A stretch of DNA of 64,000 nt, from assembly GCF_000470775.1 (NCBI RefSeq), contig NC_022438.1:434001-498000 (forward strand). The letters run 5' to 3'. The notes under the pieces were generated by a model. That model made no database searches and was not told the origin of the DNA. It was given only the letters and a program-made list of their open reading frames with translations. Position numbers and translations under genes: made by a program. This stretch comes from Leifsonia xyli subsp. cynodontis DSM 46306 (GTDB taxonomy: Bacteria > Actinomycetota > Actinomycetes > Actinomycetales > Microbacteriaceae). Positions within the stretch are counted from its first letter, which is position 1. Each line of letters begins with the position of its first letter. Shown here in pieces: positions 44,758 through 54,232 of this stretch.

Positions 44758-45966
44758 TTAGCCGCGAGCCTGCGATGTGTCGTTCACCGAGACCTCGACA
44801 TCCAGGCGGATGAGGCCCGAGCCCTGCTGCGGCGCGTCCACCTCGAAGGTCGCGGCCGGATTCAGGCGGAAGAGCGAGCGTCCCGCACGTTCCTCCAGAG
44901 AGCCGTTCACGATGTAGTTGCCGGAGCCGAGCCTGTGGTGCGGGAAGGTGAATTCGACCGTGTGCTCGCCCGCCGCGGTGGGAAGGTCGACGCCCAGCAT
45001 CGTGGTGTCGACGCCATAGACCGGCTGTCCGGTGGACGTCTCGATCGCGATGCTCGCCACGAGGGGCTCCTGGGCGCTCCTGAGGTCGTACCGGTAGCGG
45101 AAGGTGAGATCGCTCGTCGCTGTGACGATGATGCGCTCCTCGGCGACTGTCGCACCGGCGACCTCGATCCCGACGATTCGCGCCGACGGCTCGACCGCCT
45201 CGCTGTGGGTGTGTTCGTGCTCCAGGCGTTCCTGCTCGAAGCCGAAGCGCAGAACGCGCAGCCCCTCCGACGGCTCGCCGTCGAAGATCATGTTGCCGTG
45301 GTTCAGGACGACGACACGGTCGCATAGCCGGCCGACCTGCTCGGCGGAGTGGCTGACGAGCACGATGGTGCGCCCGTCGCGCTGGAACTCCTGGATTTTG
45401 TCCATGCACTTCCGCTGGAACGGTTCGTCCCCGACGGCGAGGACCTCGTCCACGAGGAGGAGATCGGGATCGACATGCACGGCCACGGCGAACGCCAGGC
45501 GTACGTACATGCCGGAACTGTAGAATTTGACCTGGGTGTCGATGAAGGACTCGATCCCCGAGAAGTCCACGATCTCATCGAAGTAGCGGTCGGTCTCTTT
45601 CCGCGTCATGCCCAGGATCGCGGCATTGAGGTAGACGTTCTCCCGACCGGTCAGGTCCGGATGGAATCCGGCGCCGAGTTCGAGGAGCGCTGCCATCCGC
45701 CCCCGTCGCGCCACGGTCCCCGTGGTCGGCTCGATGATGCCGCCGACGACTTTGAGGAGGGTGCTTTTACCCGATCCGTTGTGGCCGACGAGACCGACTG
45801 TGCTGCCGATCGGGATCTCCAGGTCGATGTCGCGGAGAGCCCAGAAGTCGTCGCGATGCTGGCGCGAGGCGCTGAAGTTGACGACGCGTTCCTTGAGGGA
45901 CTTGTCCTTGTGCAGCACGAAGCGTTTGGAGACGCCTACGGCGGAGATGAGTGAAGGCATGGGCAT
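44758..45966 (-). CDS. wzt: Polysaccharide ABC exporter ATP-binding protein (Wzt/TagH-like)
   Basis: 402 residues. ATPase domain with Walker A VGHNGSGKST, signature FYSSGMYVRLAFAVA, Walker B PDLLLVDEVLAVGDE and the switch histidine in VSHSAEQ. From about residue 250 a beta-rich C-terminal domain of the Wzt carbohydrate-binding type follows. It would export a polymer built on undecaprenyl phosphate with the permease immediately upstream. ATG 45966 or 45960. Its TAA stop is formed by the TTA duplicated by the insertion sequence, unchanged from the original stop. Confidence 0.93.
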   Translation of the reverse strand: MPMPSLISAVGVSKRFVLHKDKSLKERVVNFSASRQHRDDFWALRDIDLEIPIGSTVGLVGHNGSGKSTLLKVVGGIIEPTTGTVARRGRMAALLELGAGFHPDLTGRENVYLNAAILGMTRKETDRYFDEIVDFSGIESFIDTQVKFYSSGMYVRLAFAVAVHVDPDLLLVDEVLAVGDEPFQRKCMDKIQEFQRDGRTIVLVSHSAEQVGRLCDRVVVLNHGNMIFDGEPSEGLRVLRFGFEQERLEHEHTHSEAVEPSARIVGIEVAGATVAEERIIVTATSDLTFRYRYDLRSAQEPLVASIAIETSTGQPVYGVDTTMLGVDLPTAAGEHTVEFTFPHHRLGSGNYIVNGSLEERAGRSLFRLNPAATFEVDAPQQGSGLIRLDVEVSVNDTSQARG

Positions 45967-45972
45967 ATGGGG

Positions 45973-46908
45973 TCACAGCTCCTGAGCGAAATTGCCCTGC
46001 AGACGGGAGAAAGTCCGCTGCGACAACCAGAGAAGAATGACGCTGACGAGGAGCGTCACGAGGAGGCGGACACCGAGATTCGGAGGCCACACCTGGCTGA
46101 GCGCGCCCTCGGACACGCTGCCGGCTGCCCAGAGGGCTTTCTGCATCGAGATGATGGCGACCGTCACCGGGTTGGTGAGGTAGAGCTGCTCCAACCAGCT
46201 CCCCTGGAGGAGCTTGTGGACGTAGGTGTACGAGTAGACGATCGGCGACCCCCAGAACAGGATGACGACGGCGATCTCGATCAGATGCTGCGTGTCCCGC
46301 AGGTAGACGTTGACCGCCGACAGGAAGAGCCCGATCGCCGTTGCGAAGACGACGAGCGTGACGACCGCCAGGGGCGCCAGAAGCAGGCTGAGGTTCCACC
46401 CGAACGGCACGGTGGAGAGGAGGACGATGGCGATCGTCAGCACCACGAGCTGCACCAGGAAATTGAACAATGCACCGCCGATCGCGCTCAGCGGGAAGAT
46501 CTCACGGGGCAGGTACACCTTCTTGACCAGACCGGCGTTCGCGAGGATCGAGGTCGTGCTGCCGGTCACGATTTCGGAGAAGAGCCCCCACATCGTCAAC
46601 CCGATGAAGACGAAGATGGCGAAGTCCGGTGTCGCCCGCGCGGCGCCGAGCACCTGACCGATCGCGAAGTAGTAGATCAGGAGCTGTGCCAGCGGGCGGA
46701 ACAGGCTCCACACGACTCCGAGCGAGCTGTCTTTGTAGCGCGCCTTGAGCTCGCGCTTCACCAGCAGGCCGAGCAGCTCGCGATGCGCCCAGACATCCGA
46801 GAGCGAGTGCCGGGTCCCCCGGACGAAGCCGGAGCGCTGTCCGACCCGTTCGAACGGAAGCTCCGCTACGGCGGCGGCACGGGCGTCCGCGTCGACTGGT
46901 GTTATCAT
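45973..46908 (-). CDS. wzm: Polysaccharide ABC exporter permease (Wzm/TagG-like)
   Basis: 311-residue ABC-2 type permease with six membrane segments and the usual cytoplasmic N-terminus (HRELLGLLVKRELKARYKDS, LGVVWSLFRPL). A GAGG ribosome site precedes ATG 46908. Seven bases separate it from the ATPase gene. Together they export a complete polysaccharide chain across the membrane. Confidence 0.93.
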   Translation of the reverse strand: MITPVDADARAAAVAELPFERVGQRSGFVRGTRHSLSDVWAHRELLGLLVKRELKARYKDSSLGVVWSLFRPLAQLLIYYFAIGQVLGAARATPDFAIFVFIGLTMWGLFSEIVTGSTTSILANAGLVKKVYLPREIFPLSAIGGALFNFLVQLVVLTIAIVLLSTVPFGWNLSLLLAPLAVVTLVVFATAIGLFLSAVNVYLRDTQHLIEIAVVILFWGSPIVYSYTYVHKLLQGSWLEQLYLTNPVTVAIISMQKALWAAGSVSEGALSQVWPPNLGVRLLVTLLVSVILLWLSQRTFSRLQGNFAQEL

Positions 46909-47023
46909 GCTCTACCTCGGAAGGGGCGGGTCAGGGAAGCATCGGGAGCGATCGCTCCGGGCACGAAGCGAGTTTAGCCTGAGTGTTGCCGGGAGTTTGC
47001 CGTAGATCGCGGCGCATGTCCGC

Positions 47024-49504
47024 TCAAGCGGGCGCACCGGTCGGTATGGCGGCGGCGAAGGCGTTGACCACATCCAGATACGGTTGCCCTTGCGAGAGCT
47101 GCACGAATCGCTCAAGTGAGGTGATCGGATGTTTTTTGCCTCCGCTCAGGAAGTAGATCGAACCGTCCGGGGTGCGGACGAACGCGGTCGCGTCGATCCC
47201 TTTGGGAACGATAGCGCAGGTGAAGGCGTCCAGCGGGGCGAATGCGAGCGGGTACAGGCTGGACGTCGTGGAACTGAGCGCGTGGACGGAGCCGCCCGCG
47301 CTCACATAGCGCTGGCTGCCGCACTGAAGTCCGAAGCTGAGCAGGTCCGGCGAAGTCGGGTAGGCGTTCAGGCGCGCGTCGCTCGTGAAGCTGAATTTGG
47401 TGAAGCCCGCTTCTGTGGCCGGATCGAACGTGGAGAAGGGGATCTTGCTGGTCACGCCGTTGACGAGGTAGACAGTGGCATTGCCGGGGCTCCTGACCAG
47501 TGTCGCCGGGTCGAGGGCCACCGGCCCGGATGGGAGCGAGGCGATGATGGACTGCGGGACGACGGCGATGGTCGGCGTTCCCCCGCCAGCCAGGGCGACG
47601 AGCGAGTCCCAGGAGCCGACCGGCCGGATGTCATCGGGCATGACCAGATAGACGGTTCCTCCCGCGGGCGACATGATCGCGCTGCCGACCTGGATGGGCT
47701 GGGTCACCGAGTACGCGCTCGCCGCCGCCGCCGGGGCTGTGACCGCGGTGAACGAGGCTCCGCCGACACCGGCTGCCCAGGGGCGGAGGCCGTTGGAGGA
47801 GATGACCGTCACCGACGAATCCGCCGCCGACCGGAACGCGCCGGTGAACCGAGTCCCGGCAGTCAGCTGCGCGACACTGGCCGGTTGCAGGGTTCCGACC
47901 GCCAACTGGGGCAGGCCGACCAGGGAAGCCGCGCTCGGGTCGATGGGGGAAGCGCTGCCCCCGATGAGAAGCACCCCTGTGCTGCTGCCCGCCGTCATCG
48001 CGTAGACGTTGTCCCGGACGACCGGTGCGCCGAACGCGAGGAAGGAGAGGGCTGTGGCGGAGAGGCTGTTGGCGCTGCCGGTGAGCCCCGCCTGCGCGAG
48101 CGAGACTTTGTCGAGCACCTCGTGCTTCTTACCGCCGGTGACGTAAAAGAGCGGGCCGCCCGCGGACGTCATGAGCGGCGTCACCGCGGGTCCGAGCGCG
48201 AAAGCAGCGGTTTGCGTCGCCGTGAGCTGGACATAGCCGCTCGGGTCGCAGCTGCCTCCGTAATCGGAGACGAGACCGCAGGAAGCGAACGGGAGCCTGA
48301 TCCCGGAGTCAGCGAAGTAGATGCTTCCGTCCTGTCCGCGGATGATCGGGCCGGCCGCGTGCTGCGTGGCGAACTGATCGAGGTAGGATTGGGGGACGTA
48401 TCCCACCTGGCCGAGGACGCTGAAGGTGCTGAGAGTGCTCGTGTTGGTCACCGGATACTTGTTCGCCCCGGACACGAGGTACACCGATGCGTTGTTCACC
48501 GTCCGCACGAGGCTCGATGTCAGTCCGAAGCTCTGGAGGTCGCGCTCGGAGCCGTTGAACACATCCTGGTCTCCGGGGAAGACTCCGCGGCTGGCGAACT
48601 GCCAGAGCGTGTACGAGGACCAGCCGGCGGGAAGGGCGCCCGCGCCGTCGGAGATGTTGTTGGGGTACCGGGCGATGAAGAGGGGGTTCGCCGCGAACGC
48701 CGCGCTGTTGCCGGTGCAGAGCTTCCACCAGTTGGTCGTCGAGTAGATGGCGGGCTGGCGGCCGGTTCGAGCCTGCACGGTCTGCGAGAAATCGTAGATC
48801 CACGACACCATGGCTGCCGGGGAAAGTCCGTAGCAGGTCGCGCCGTACGGGTTGTACTCGATGTCGAGCAGAGGAGGCATGGTGCGGCCGTCGGCCGTCC
48901 CCTGCCCGCCGTGGTCGAGGAACCAGTTGGCCTGGGCCGCCCCGGAGGAGGTGTTGGGAGTCGCGAAGTGATAAGCGCCGTGGAGCAGTCCGGCGTTGAA
49001 CGAGTCGGTGTACTGCTCGGCGAACTGGCTGCTCACGTAGTCCGTGCTCTCTGTCGCCTTGACGTAGGCGAACCGGGCGCCGTTGGCCGCGATGGCGGCC
49101 CAGTCGCTGGCGTTGAGCACTTGCCAGCCGCTGACGTCGAGGCCGGGGACGCCGGGTGGGAACCCTGTCGCGCTGAAGGTGCGCGCTTGAGATCGCGAGC
49201 CCTCGGCGGCCGGTTCGTTCGCGGCGATGGTCGAGCCCATGCTGTGATCGCGCGCCGTGTTCATCGTGGCGAGCGGCGGGTCGGCAGAGACGGCTTCACC
49301 TGCTCCCGTCGTGGGCTTGGGGGTGCTGGGCGCCGGTGTCGGTGCTGGTGTGCTCGTCGGTGTCGGTGTCGGCGCGTCCGCCGAGAGCGGTGCGGGGGAC
49401 GGCGTCGGCGTCGACGCGGCTGCCGGGAGCGAGCCGGTGGGCGACCCCAGCGAGAGCGCCGCCGCAGCCGACAGCGCAACGAGAATGCGAAAAGTCTCAT
49501 GCAT
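47024..49504 (-). CDS. Secreted GH25 lysozyme with C-terminal repeat module
   Basis: 826 residues. Signal peptide (hydrophobic to about residue 30), Pro/Thr/Ala-rich linker (31-75), then a GH25 muramidase domain (about 117-310): GLDVSGWQ (D123), YVKATES, HGAYHFA and PLLDIEYNP with D214 and E216. From about residue 335 to the end comes a repeat region of roughly nine strands of the form VYxVxGGxKxPI at 50-60 residue spacing, including SCGLVSDYGGSC and NATVYLVNG. This half is clearly homologous to the protein at 50171-52471. Likely a wall hydrolase that binds the envelope through the repeats. Confidence 0.9.
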   Translation of the reverse strand: MHETFRILVALSAAAALSLGSPTGSLPAAASTPTPSPAPLSADAPTPTPTSTPAPTPAPSTPKPTTGAGEAVSADPPLATMNTARDHSMGSTIAANEPAAEGSRSQARTFSATGFPPGVPGLDVSGWQVLNASDWAAIAANGARFAYVKATESTDYVSSQFAEQYTDSFNAGLLHGAYHFATPNTSSGAAQANWFLDHGGQGTADGRTMPPLLDIEYNPYGATCYGLSPAAMVSWIYDFSQTVQARTGRQPAIYSTTNWWKLCTGNSAAFAANPLFIARYPNNISDGAGALPAGWSSYTLWQFASRGVFPGDQDVFNGSERDLQSFGLTSSLVRTVNNASVYLVSGANKYPVTNTSTLSTFSVLGQVGYVPQSYLDQFATQHAAGPIIRGQDGSIYFADSGIRLPFASCGLVSDYGGSCDPSGYVQLTATQTAAFALGPAVTPLMTSAGGPLFYVTGGKKHEVLDKVSLAQAGLTGSANSLSATALSFLAFGAPVVRDNVYAMTAGSSTGVLLIGGSASPIDPSAASLVGLPQLAVGTLQPASVAQLTAGTRFTGAFRSAADSSVTVISSNGLRPWAAGVGGASFTAVTAPAAAASAYSVTQPIQVGSAIMSPAGGTVYLVMPDDIRPVGSWDSLVALAGGGTPTIAVVPQSIIASLPSGPVALDPATLVRSPGNATVYLVNGVTSKIPFSTFDPATEAGFTKFSFTSDARLNAYPTSPDLLSFGLQCGSQRYVSAGGSVHALSSTTSSLYPLAFAPLDAFTCAIVPKGIDATAFVRTPDGSIYFLSGGKKHPITSLERFVQLSQGQPYLDVVNAFAAAIPTGAPA

Positions 49505-49730
49505 GCGAGGGGCCTCGCTTCCGATGGTGATCTGCCTCGGACACTAATAACAGGGATGTCCGAACCGTGGATGCCGTATTGCTGTATCTAAACAACGGAG
49601 AATCCCCGACGCACGCGACCACCCTTCAACGGGGGGGGGCGACCCGCCCGGCTTGTGCGAAGGGAGCTCCTCGCTTCGCCGCGTATCCTGAGGTGACGAT
49701 TCCCCCATCAATCGTGAGGACGCCTCTCCC

Positions 49731-50174
49731 ATGAAGACCAGAGCACTGCCACTCGTCGCCGTCTTCGGGCTCCTGTCTGCCTGCTCGATCGCCCTGTGCG
49801 CCTGCGCGTCGCCCGCCGTCGGCCCCCAGCCCCACCCGACGAAGCCCGTCCTCGACACGCCGTTCGAGTCGGCCACGGTAGAACCGGTGCTGGTCGTCGC
49901 GTCGGTGGACGTCGACGGGAAGCATGTCACCGCGTCGGGCTATGTCCAGGGCGTCATCGAGGAGTGCGGAACCTGCGTCTACACCTTCACACGCAACGGT
50001 TCGCCGACCATCACCGTCGAGCGTGAGGCCGTGGCGGACCGCGCGACCACCTCGTGCGGGACGGTCCATCCGGACGCTGCGGAGTTCGCGCGGGGGTCGT
50101 GGAGCGTCGCACTCGGCTATGCGGTTCACGGCCACGATTACCGCTCGACCCCGGTCGAACTGGAGATTCCATGA
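49731..50174 (+). CDS. Small secreted lipoprotein, unknown function
   Basis: 147 residues. Signal sequence MKTRALPLVAVFGLLSAC, with a lipobox either at LSAC or at ALCAC; the second is nearer the mature start. The mature part is a small beta-rich domain with a CGTC motif (EECGTCVY) and a later cysteine. No family recognised. Its stop overlaps the ATG of the next secreted protein, so the two are made together. A run of nine G lies about 90 bases upstream. Confidence 0.78.
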   Translation: MKTRALPLVAVFGLLSACSIALCACASPAVGPQPHPTKPVLDTPFESATVEPVLVVASVDVDGKHVTASGYVQGVIEECGTCVYTFTRNGSPTITVEREAVADRATTSCGTVHPDAAEFARGSWSVALGYAVHGHDYRSTPVELEIP

Positions 50175-52471
50175 TGCGCAGCACGTCCATCGTCACCGTC
50201 CTGATCGGAGCGCTCGTGGGCGGTCTGCTCACGGTCGCGCCCGTCGCGATGGTGGCGCCCGCGCCTGCCACGGCCGCCGATGCGAGACTCTTCGATCCGG
50301 GCAACATCATCAGCGATGCGCTGTTCTTCGACGGCGATTCGATGACCGCGGACCAGGTTCAGAGCTTTCTCAACGGCAAGGTGACGTCCTGCCGTTCCGG
50401 CTACACCTGCCTGAAGGACTACGCACAGCAGACACAGACCCGTGCTGCCGTGGACGGACGCTGCGCCGCCTACACGAGTCAGGGCACCGAATCGGCAGCG
50501 ACGATCATCGCGAAAGTCGGCGAGGCGTGCGGGGTCAGCCAGCGGGCGATCCTCGTCTTGCTCGAGAAGGAGCAGAGCCTCGTCACCGACACCTGGCCGG
50601 GAGCAGGTCAGTATCGGAGCGCGACCGGATACGGCTGCCCCGACACAGCGGGCTGCGACACCCGGTACTACGGGTTCTTCAACCAGGTCTACAACGCGGC
50701 GCTGCAGTTCAAGCGCTATGCGGCCAGTCCGACGAGCTGGAACCACATAGCGGGCCGGGTCAACCAGATCCGGTTCAGCCCCACGGCCTCCTGCGGCAGC
50801 GGCTCCGTCTTCATCCAGAACCAGGCGACTGCCGGCCTGTACAACTACACGCCCTATCAGCCGAACGCCGCCGCGCTCGCGAACCTCTACGGCACCGGCG
50901 ACTCGTGCAGCTCGTATGGGAACCGGAATTTCTGGCGTCTGTACACCGACTGGTTCGGATCGACCACGGGAGCGTCCAGTCTCGCGCGGACTGTCGACAA
51001 CGGCACCGTCTACGTCCTGAGCGGCACGGTCAAATACCCGATCGCCAGCATCGACCTGCTCACCGCTCTCTCGCCTCTGGGCTCCGTCGGCTACGTGTCG
51101 CAGCAGTACCTCGACGGGTACCGCACCGGTCCGATCGCCGGGAGGATACTGCGCGGCAACGACGGGTCCGTCTATTTCTTCGACTCGGGGCTGAAGCTCC
51201 CGTTCGGTTCCTGCGGCCTTGTGGCCGACTACGGCGGTTCGTGTTCGGCCACCGGATACATGCAACTGACGGACGCCCAGCTCGCCCGCTTCACGACCGG
51301 ACCGCTCATGACTCCCGCGCTCGGCACGACGAGCGGTTCCCGGTATTTTGTGACGGTCGGCACCAAGCGTGAGATCCTCGACGATGCTTCGCAGCAGGCG
51401 GCGGGCATCCCTCTCGCACGGAATGTCCTCACCGAGTCCGCTGTGGCCGCTCTGCCTCTGGGCGCCCCGGTGATCGCCGATCAGTCGTTCGCCCAGCAGC
51501 GCGGATCGGCCTCCGTCGCGTTCGTGTCCAGCGGCAGATCGTACTCCGTGGACGCGGCCTCCCTGGGGCAGTCCGGCGTCGCCGGCCGTGTCGGCGGGAC
51601 GCTGAGCGCTGCGAGTCTCGCTCGCGTCCCTGCTTCCGGTGTCTCGTTCACCGGTCTGGTGAGCGTGCCGGGAAGCGGTTCGACGTCGGTGCTCGGTTCC
51701 GGCGGCAGATTCGTCTGGGCCGGAGGCGGCGGTGTCGCGAGTGCCTCAGCGACGCCGGTGACGCAGGCCTTCCTCGACAGTTTCCCGGTGAAAGGCACGG
51801 TGAGCGTCGGGTCCTTTGTGAAGGGGGACGGCGCGACAGTCTACATCGTGGGGCCGAGCGATCTCAAGCCGATCTCGTCGTGGGGTTCGCTTCTCGCGCT
51901 TCTTCCGCCCGGTGCCACGCCCACGATCATGACGATGCCCACGGCCGCATTGGCCGCGCTTCCGGCCGGCCGCGTCGCGCTGACGTCGGGGACGCTCGTC
52001 CGGAGTCCGGAGAACGCCACGGTCTATCTCGTGAACGGTCTGTCGAACAAGATCGCGTTCTCGACGTTCGACGTCACTGCCTCGATCGGCGTGGACGGCC
52101 TCTCCTTCGTGTCGCAGAGCGTCCTCGACGGGTACCCGGTCGCTGGGTCGCTTCTCGGCTACGGTGTCACCTGCCGTGGCGTCGACTATGTCGGAGCCTC
52201 GGGCACGCTGCGCGCCCTGGATGCGACTACCAAGCCGCTCTATCCGGTCAGCTTCACCGCTCTGGACGACTACACCTGCGCCCGATTGACCGTCGGCGCT
52301 CCCGCGACGAAGTTCATCCGCACTCCAGACGGCAGCATCTTCCTCCTCGAGGGCGGAAAGAAGCGGCCGATTGCGAATATGAACCGATTCGCCGAACTGG
52401 GTGGAGCCGTCGGCTGGACATCGGTGAGCGCGGGGTTCGGCGCGTCGATACCCACCGGTCCGCTGGCCTGA
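50171..52471 (+). CDS. Secreted wall protein with lysozyme-like head and C-terminal repeat module
   Basis: 766 residues. Signal peptide to about residue 36 (ending ATAADAR). Residues 40-265 form a cysteine-rich domain starting FDPGNIISDALFFDG, with VLLEKEQSLVTDTWPG (E132/E134) and NQVYNAALQFKRYA; the pattern is of the actinobacterial hemagglutinin/hydrolase-like proteins and suggests a lysozyme fold, not proved. From about 273 to the end it shares the repeat module of the GH25 protein (SCGLVADYGGSC, NATVYLVNG, RTPDGSIFLLEGGKKRPI). ATG in an ATGA overlap with the lipoprotein. Confidence 0.85.
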   Translation: MMRSTSIVTVLIGALVGGLLTVAPVAMVAPAPATAADARLFDPGNIISDALFFDGDSMTADQVQSFLNGKVTSCRSGYTCLKDYAQQTQTRAAVDGRCAAYTSQGTESAATIIAKVGEACGVSQRAILVLLEKEQSLVTDTWPGAGQYRSATGYGCPDTAGCDTRYYGFFNQVYNAALQFKRYAASPTSWNHIAGRVNQIRFSPTASCGSGSVFIQNQATAGLYNYTPYQPNAAALANLYGTGDSCSSYGNRNFWRLYTDWFGSTTGASSLARTVDNGTVYVLSGTVKYPIASIDLLTALSPLGSVGYVSQQYLDGYRTGPIAGRILRGNDGSVYFFDSGLKLPFGSCGLVADYGGSCSATGYMQLTDAQLARFTTGPLMTPALGTTSGSRYFVTVGTKREILDDASQQAAGIPLARNVLTESAVAALPLGAPVIADQSFAQQRGSASVAFVSSGRSYSVDAASLGQSGVAGRVGGTLSAASLARVPASGVSFTGLVSVPGSGSTSVLGSGGRFVWAGGGGVASASATPVTQAFLDSFPVKGTVSVGSFVKGDGATVYIVGPSDLKPISSWGSLLALLPPGATPTIMTMPTAALAALPAGRVALTSGTLVRSPENATVYLVNGLSNKIAFSTFDVTASIGVDGLSFVSQSVLDGYPVAGSLLGYGVTCRGVDYVGASGTLRALDATTKPLYPVSFTALDDYTCARLTVGAPATKFIRTPDGSIFLLEGGKKRPIANMNRFAELGGAVGWTSVSAGFGASIPTGPLA

Positions 52472-52556
52472 CACACTCCGGCCGAGTTCGAAGTCGTGGT
52501 TTGTCCGCACTAGGGTGGGTAGCTCGACAGCGACCCGGAAAGAGAGTCCGTCCTCT

Positions 52557-54056
52557 GTGATCAAGGCAGCCGAAGGCACCAGCGCACTGCGCATCGTCCG
52601 CATCCTCCTGATGCCCGTTCTCGCTCTCCTCGTCTTCGGTGCGTGGGCGCTTTCCTCGCCACCGGGTTCCAGCCCGGACGACGACTTCCACCAGACCAGC
52701 ATCTGGTGCGCCGACGGCGTCGTGAACGGGACCTGTGACGCCAGCTCGCGGCCCGGCCACTACACGGTTCCGCCGCTTGTGGCCAACGGCTCGTGCTACG
52801 CCTTCAAACCCGACGAGAGCGGCGCCTGTCAGGCGACGGTCGCCGGTACCCCGACGACAACCGACCGAGGCAACTTCGATGGCCTCTACCCGCCTTTCTA
52901 TTACGCGTTCATGCACACCTTCGTCACCGGGGACGTCAACGTGTCCATCGTCGCTATGCGGCTTGTGAACGCGATCATCTTCGTCGCGCTGACGAGTGTC
53001 CTGTGCTGGCTGCTGCCGGCGCGGAGACGCTGGAACCTCGTGTGGTCGCTCGCGATCACGATGATCCCGCTCGGCCTCTTCCTCATCCCTTCGGTGAACC
53101 CCAGTTCCTGGGGCCTGATCTCTAGCGGGCTGGTGTTCCTCGCCGTCGTCGGCTACTTCGAGTCGACGGGATGGCGGCGGACGGCGCTGGGTGCTGTGGC
53201 GGTCATCGCCGCTTTCCTCGGCGGCGCCGCCCGATCGGACGGCGCTGTCTTCAGCGTCCTCGCCACGGGCGCGGCCATCCTCCTCACAATGAAGCGGGAC
53301 CGGAAGTACTGGCTGTCGGCGCTGCTCGCGCTCGGCATCGTGCTGCTCTCGGCGGCGTTGTTCGCGACCTCGCACCAGAGCGGAAGCGCTCTCTCCGGAG
53401 GTCTGGCCTCGGGGGGCAAGGGCACGGCGGACTGGTCGTTCTGGTTCCCCATTCTCGGTCAGCTGCCCGTGCTCTGGGCGGGCGGGCTGGGCGCCGTGTT
53501 CGGGCTGGGGTGGGTGGACACGCAGATGCCCGGTGGTGTGTGGGTGGTCACGATCATGGTGTTCGCTGCGCTCGTCTTCGCCGGTGTGCGCATCATGGGA
53601 CTGCGCAAGGGGCTCGTTCTCTCGGGCGCCGCGGCGGGGTTGATCCTGCTTCCGTTCTACCTTCAGGTCTTCACCGGCACACTGGTCGGAAACCAGGTGC
53701 AGCCGCGGTACATCCTCCCCATCCTCATCATGTTCGCAGCGGTCGCTCTCTGGGAGTCGGAGGACCGCCGCTTCGATCTCACCCGGACACAATGGTGGGT
53801 CCTCGCCGGGGGTCTGGGAGTCGCTCAGGCGCTGGCTCTGCACACCAACCTCCGTCGTTATGTCACGGGGGCCGATGTTCTGAACGTCAACCTGAGTACC
53901 AGGGTGGAGTGGTGGTGGAACATCCCCGTCACACCGATGTGGCTCTGGGTTCTCGCTTCGGGCGCCTTCCTCGCTCTGATGGCGCTCATCGTCATCGAAT
54001 TCTCCCGAGTGAGCCCGAAGGCGGGCGTCCCTCGGCAGCCGAGTGCGCTGACCTGA
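52557..54056 (+). CDS. DUF2142 family membrane protein
   Basis: 499 residues, about eleven membrane segments. External loop after the first segment holds SSPPGSSPDDDFHQTSIWC, the signature of the DUF2142 group, thought to resemble GT-C glycosyltransferases; the acidic DDD is the likely catalytic site by analogy. GTG 52557 has GGAAAGAGAG about 9 bases upstream; GTG 52515 is an in-frame alternative adding 14 residues. Ends against a strong inverted repeat shared with the convergent operon. Probably adds a sugar outside the membrane. Confidence 0.85.
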   Translation: MIKAAEGTSALRIVRILLMPVLALLVFGAWALSSPPGSSPDDDFHQTSIWCADGVVNGTCDASSRPGHYTVPPLVANGSCYAFKPDESGACQATVAGTPTTTDRGNFDGLYPPFYYAFMHTFVTGDVNVSIVAMRLVNAIIFVALTSVLCWLLPARRRWNLVWSLAITMIPLGLFLIPSVNPSSWGLISSGLVFLAVVGYFESTGWRRTALGAVAVIAAFLGGAARSDGAVFSVLATGAAILLTMKRDRKYWLSALLALGIVLLSAALFATSHQSGSALSGGLASGGKGTADWSFWFPILGQLPVLWAGGLGAVFGLGWVDTQMPGGVWVVTIMVFAALVFAGVRIMGLRKGLVLSGAAAGLILLPFYLQVFTGTLVGNQVQPRYILPILIMFAAVALWESEDRRFDLTRTQWWVLAGGLGVAQALALHTNLRRYVTGADVLNVNLSTRVEWWWNIPVTPMWLWVLASGAFLALMALIVIEFSRVSPKAGVPRQPSALT

Positions 54057-54133
54057 CCGGCTGACATCGGTTCGGACGCGGCGGCAGCGGCTGCTGAGCG
54101 AGCGAGCGGAGCGAAAGCCCCTCGTGCTCGCTC

Positions 54134-54177
54134 ATTCCGGAGCTGTGCGCAGACAAGCCCGCGCACAGCTCCGGAAT
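54134..54177. terminator. Bidirectional terminator-like inverted repeat
   Basis: Perfect 17-base inverted repeat (ATTCCGGAGCTGTGCGC and complement) around a 10-base loop, between the convergent DUF2142 gene and 2-epimerase gene. No T-run, but its position and symmetry fit a two-way terminator. Confidence 0.75.
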
Positions 54178-54232
54178 CAGTCCGGTCAGGCCAGCCGTGG
54201 CCTTCTTCCGCTCCCCCTGAGCGGGCCGGGGG

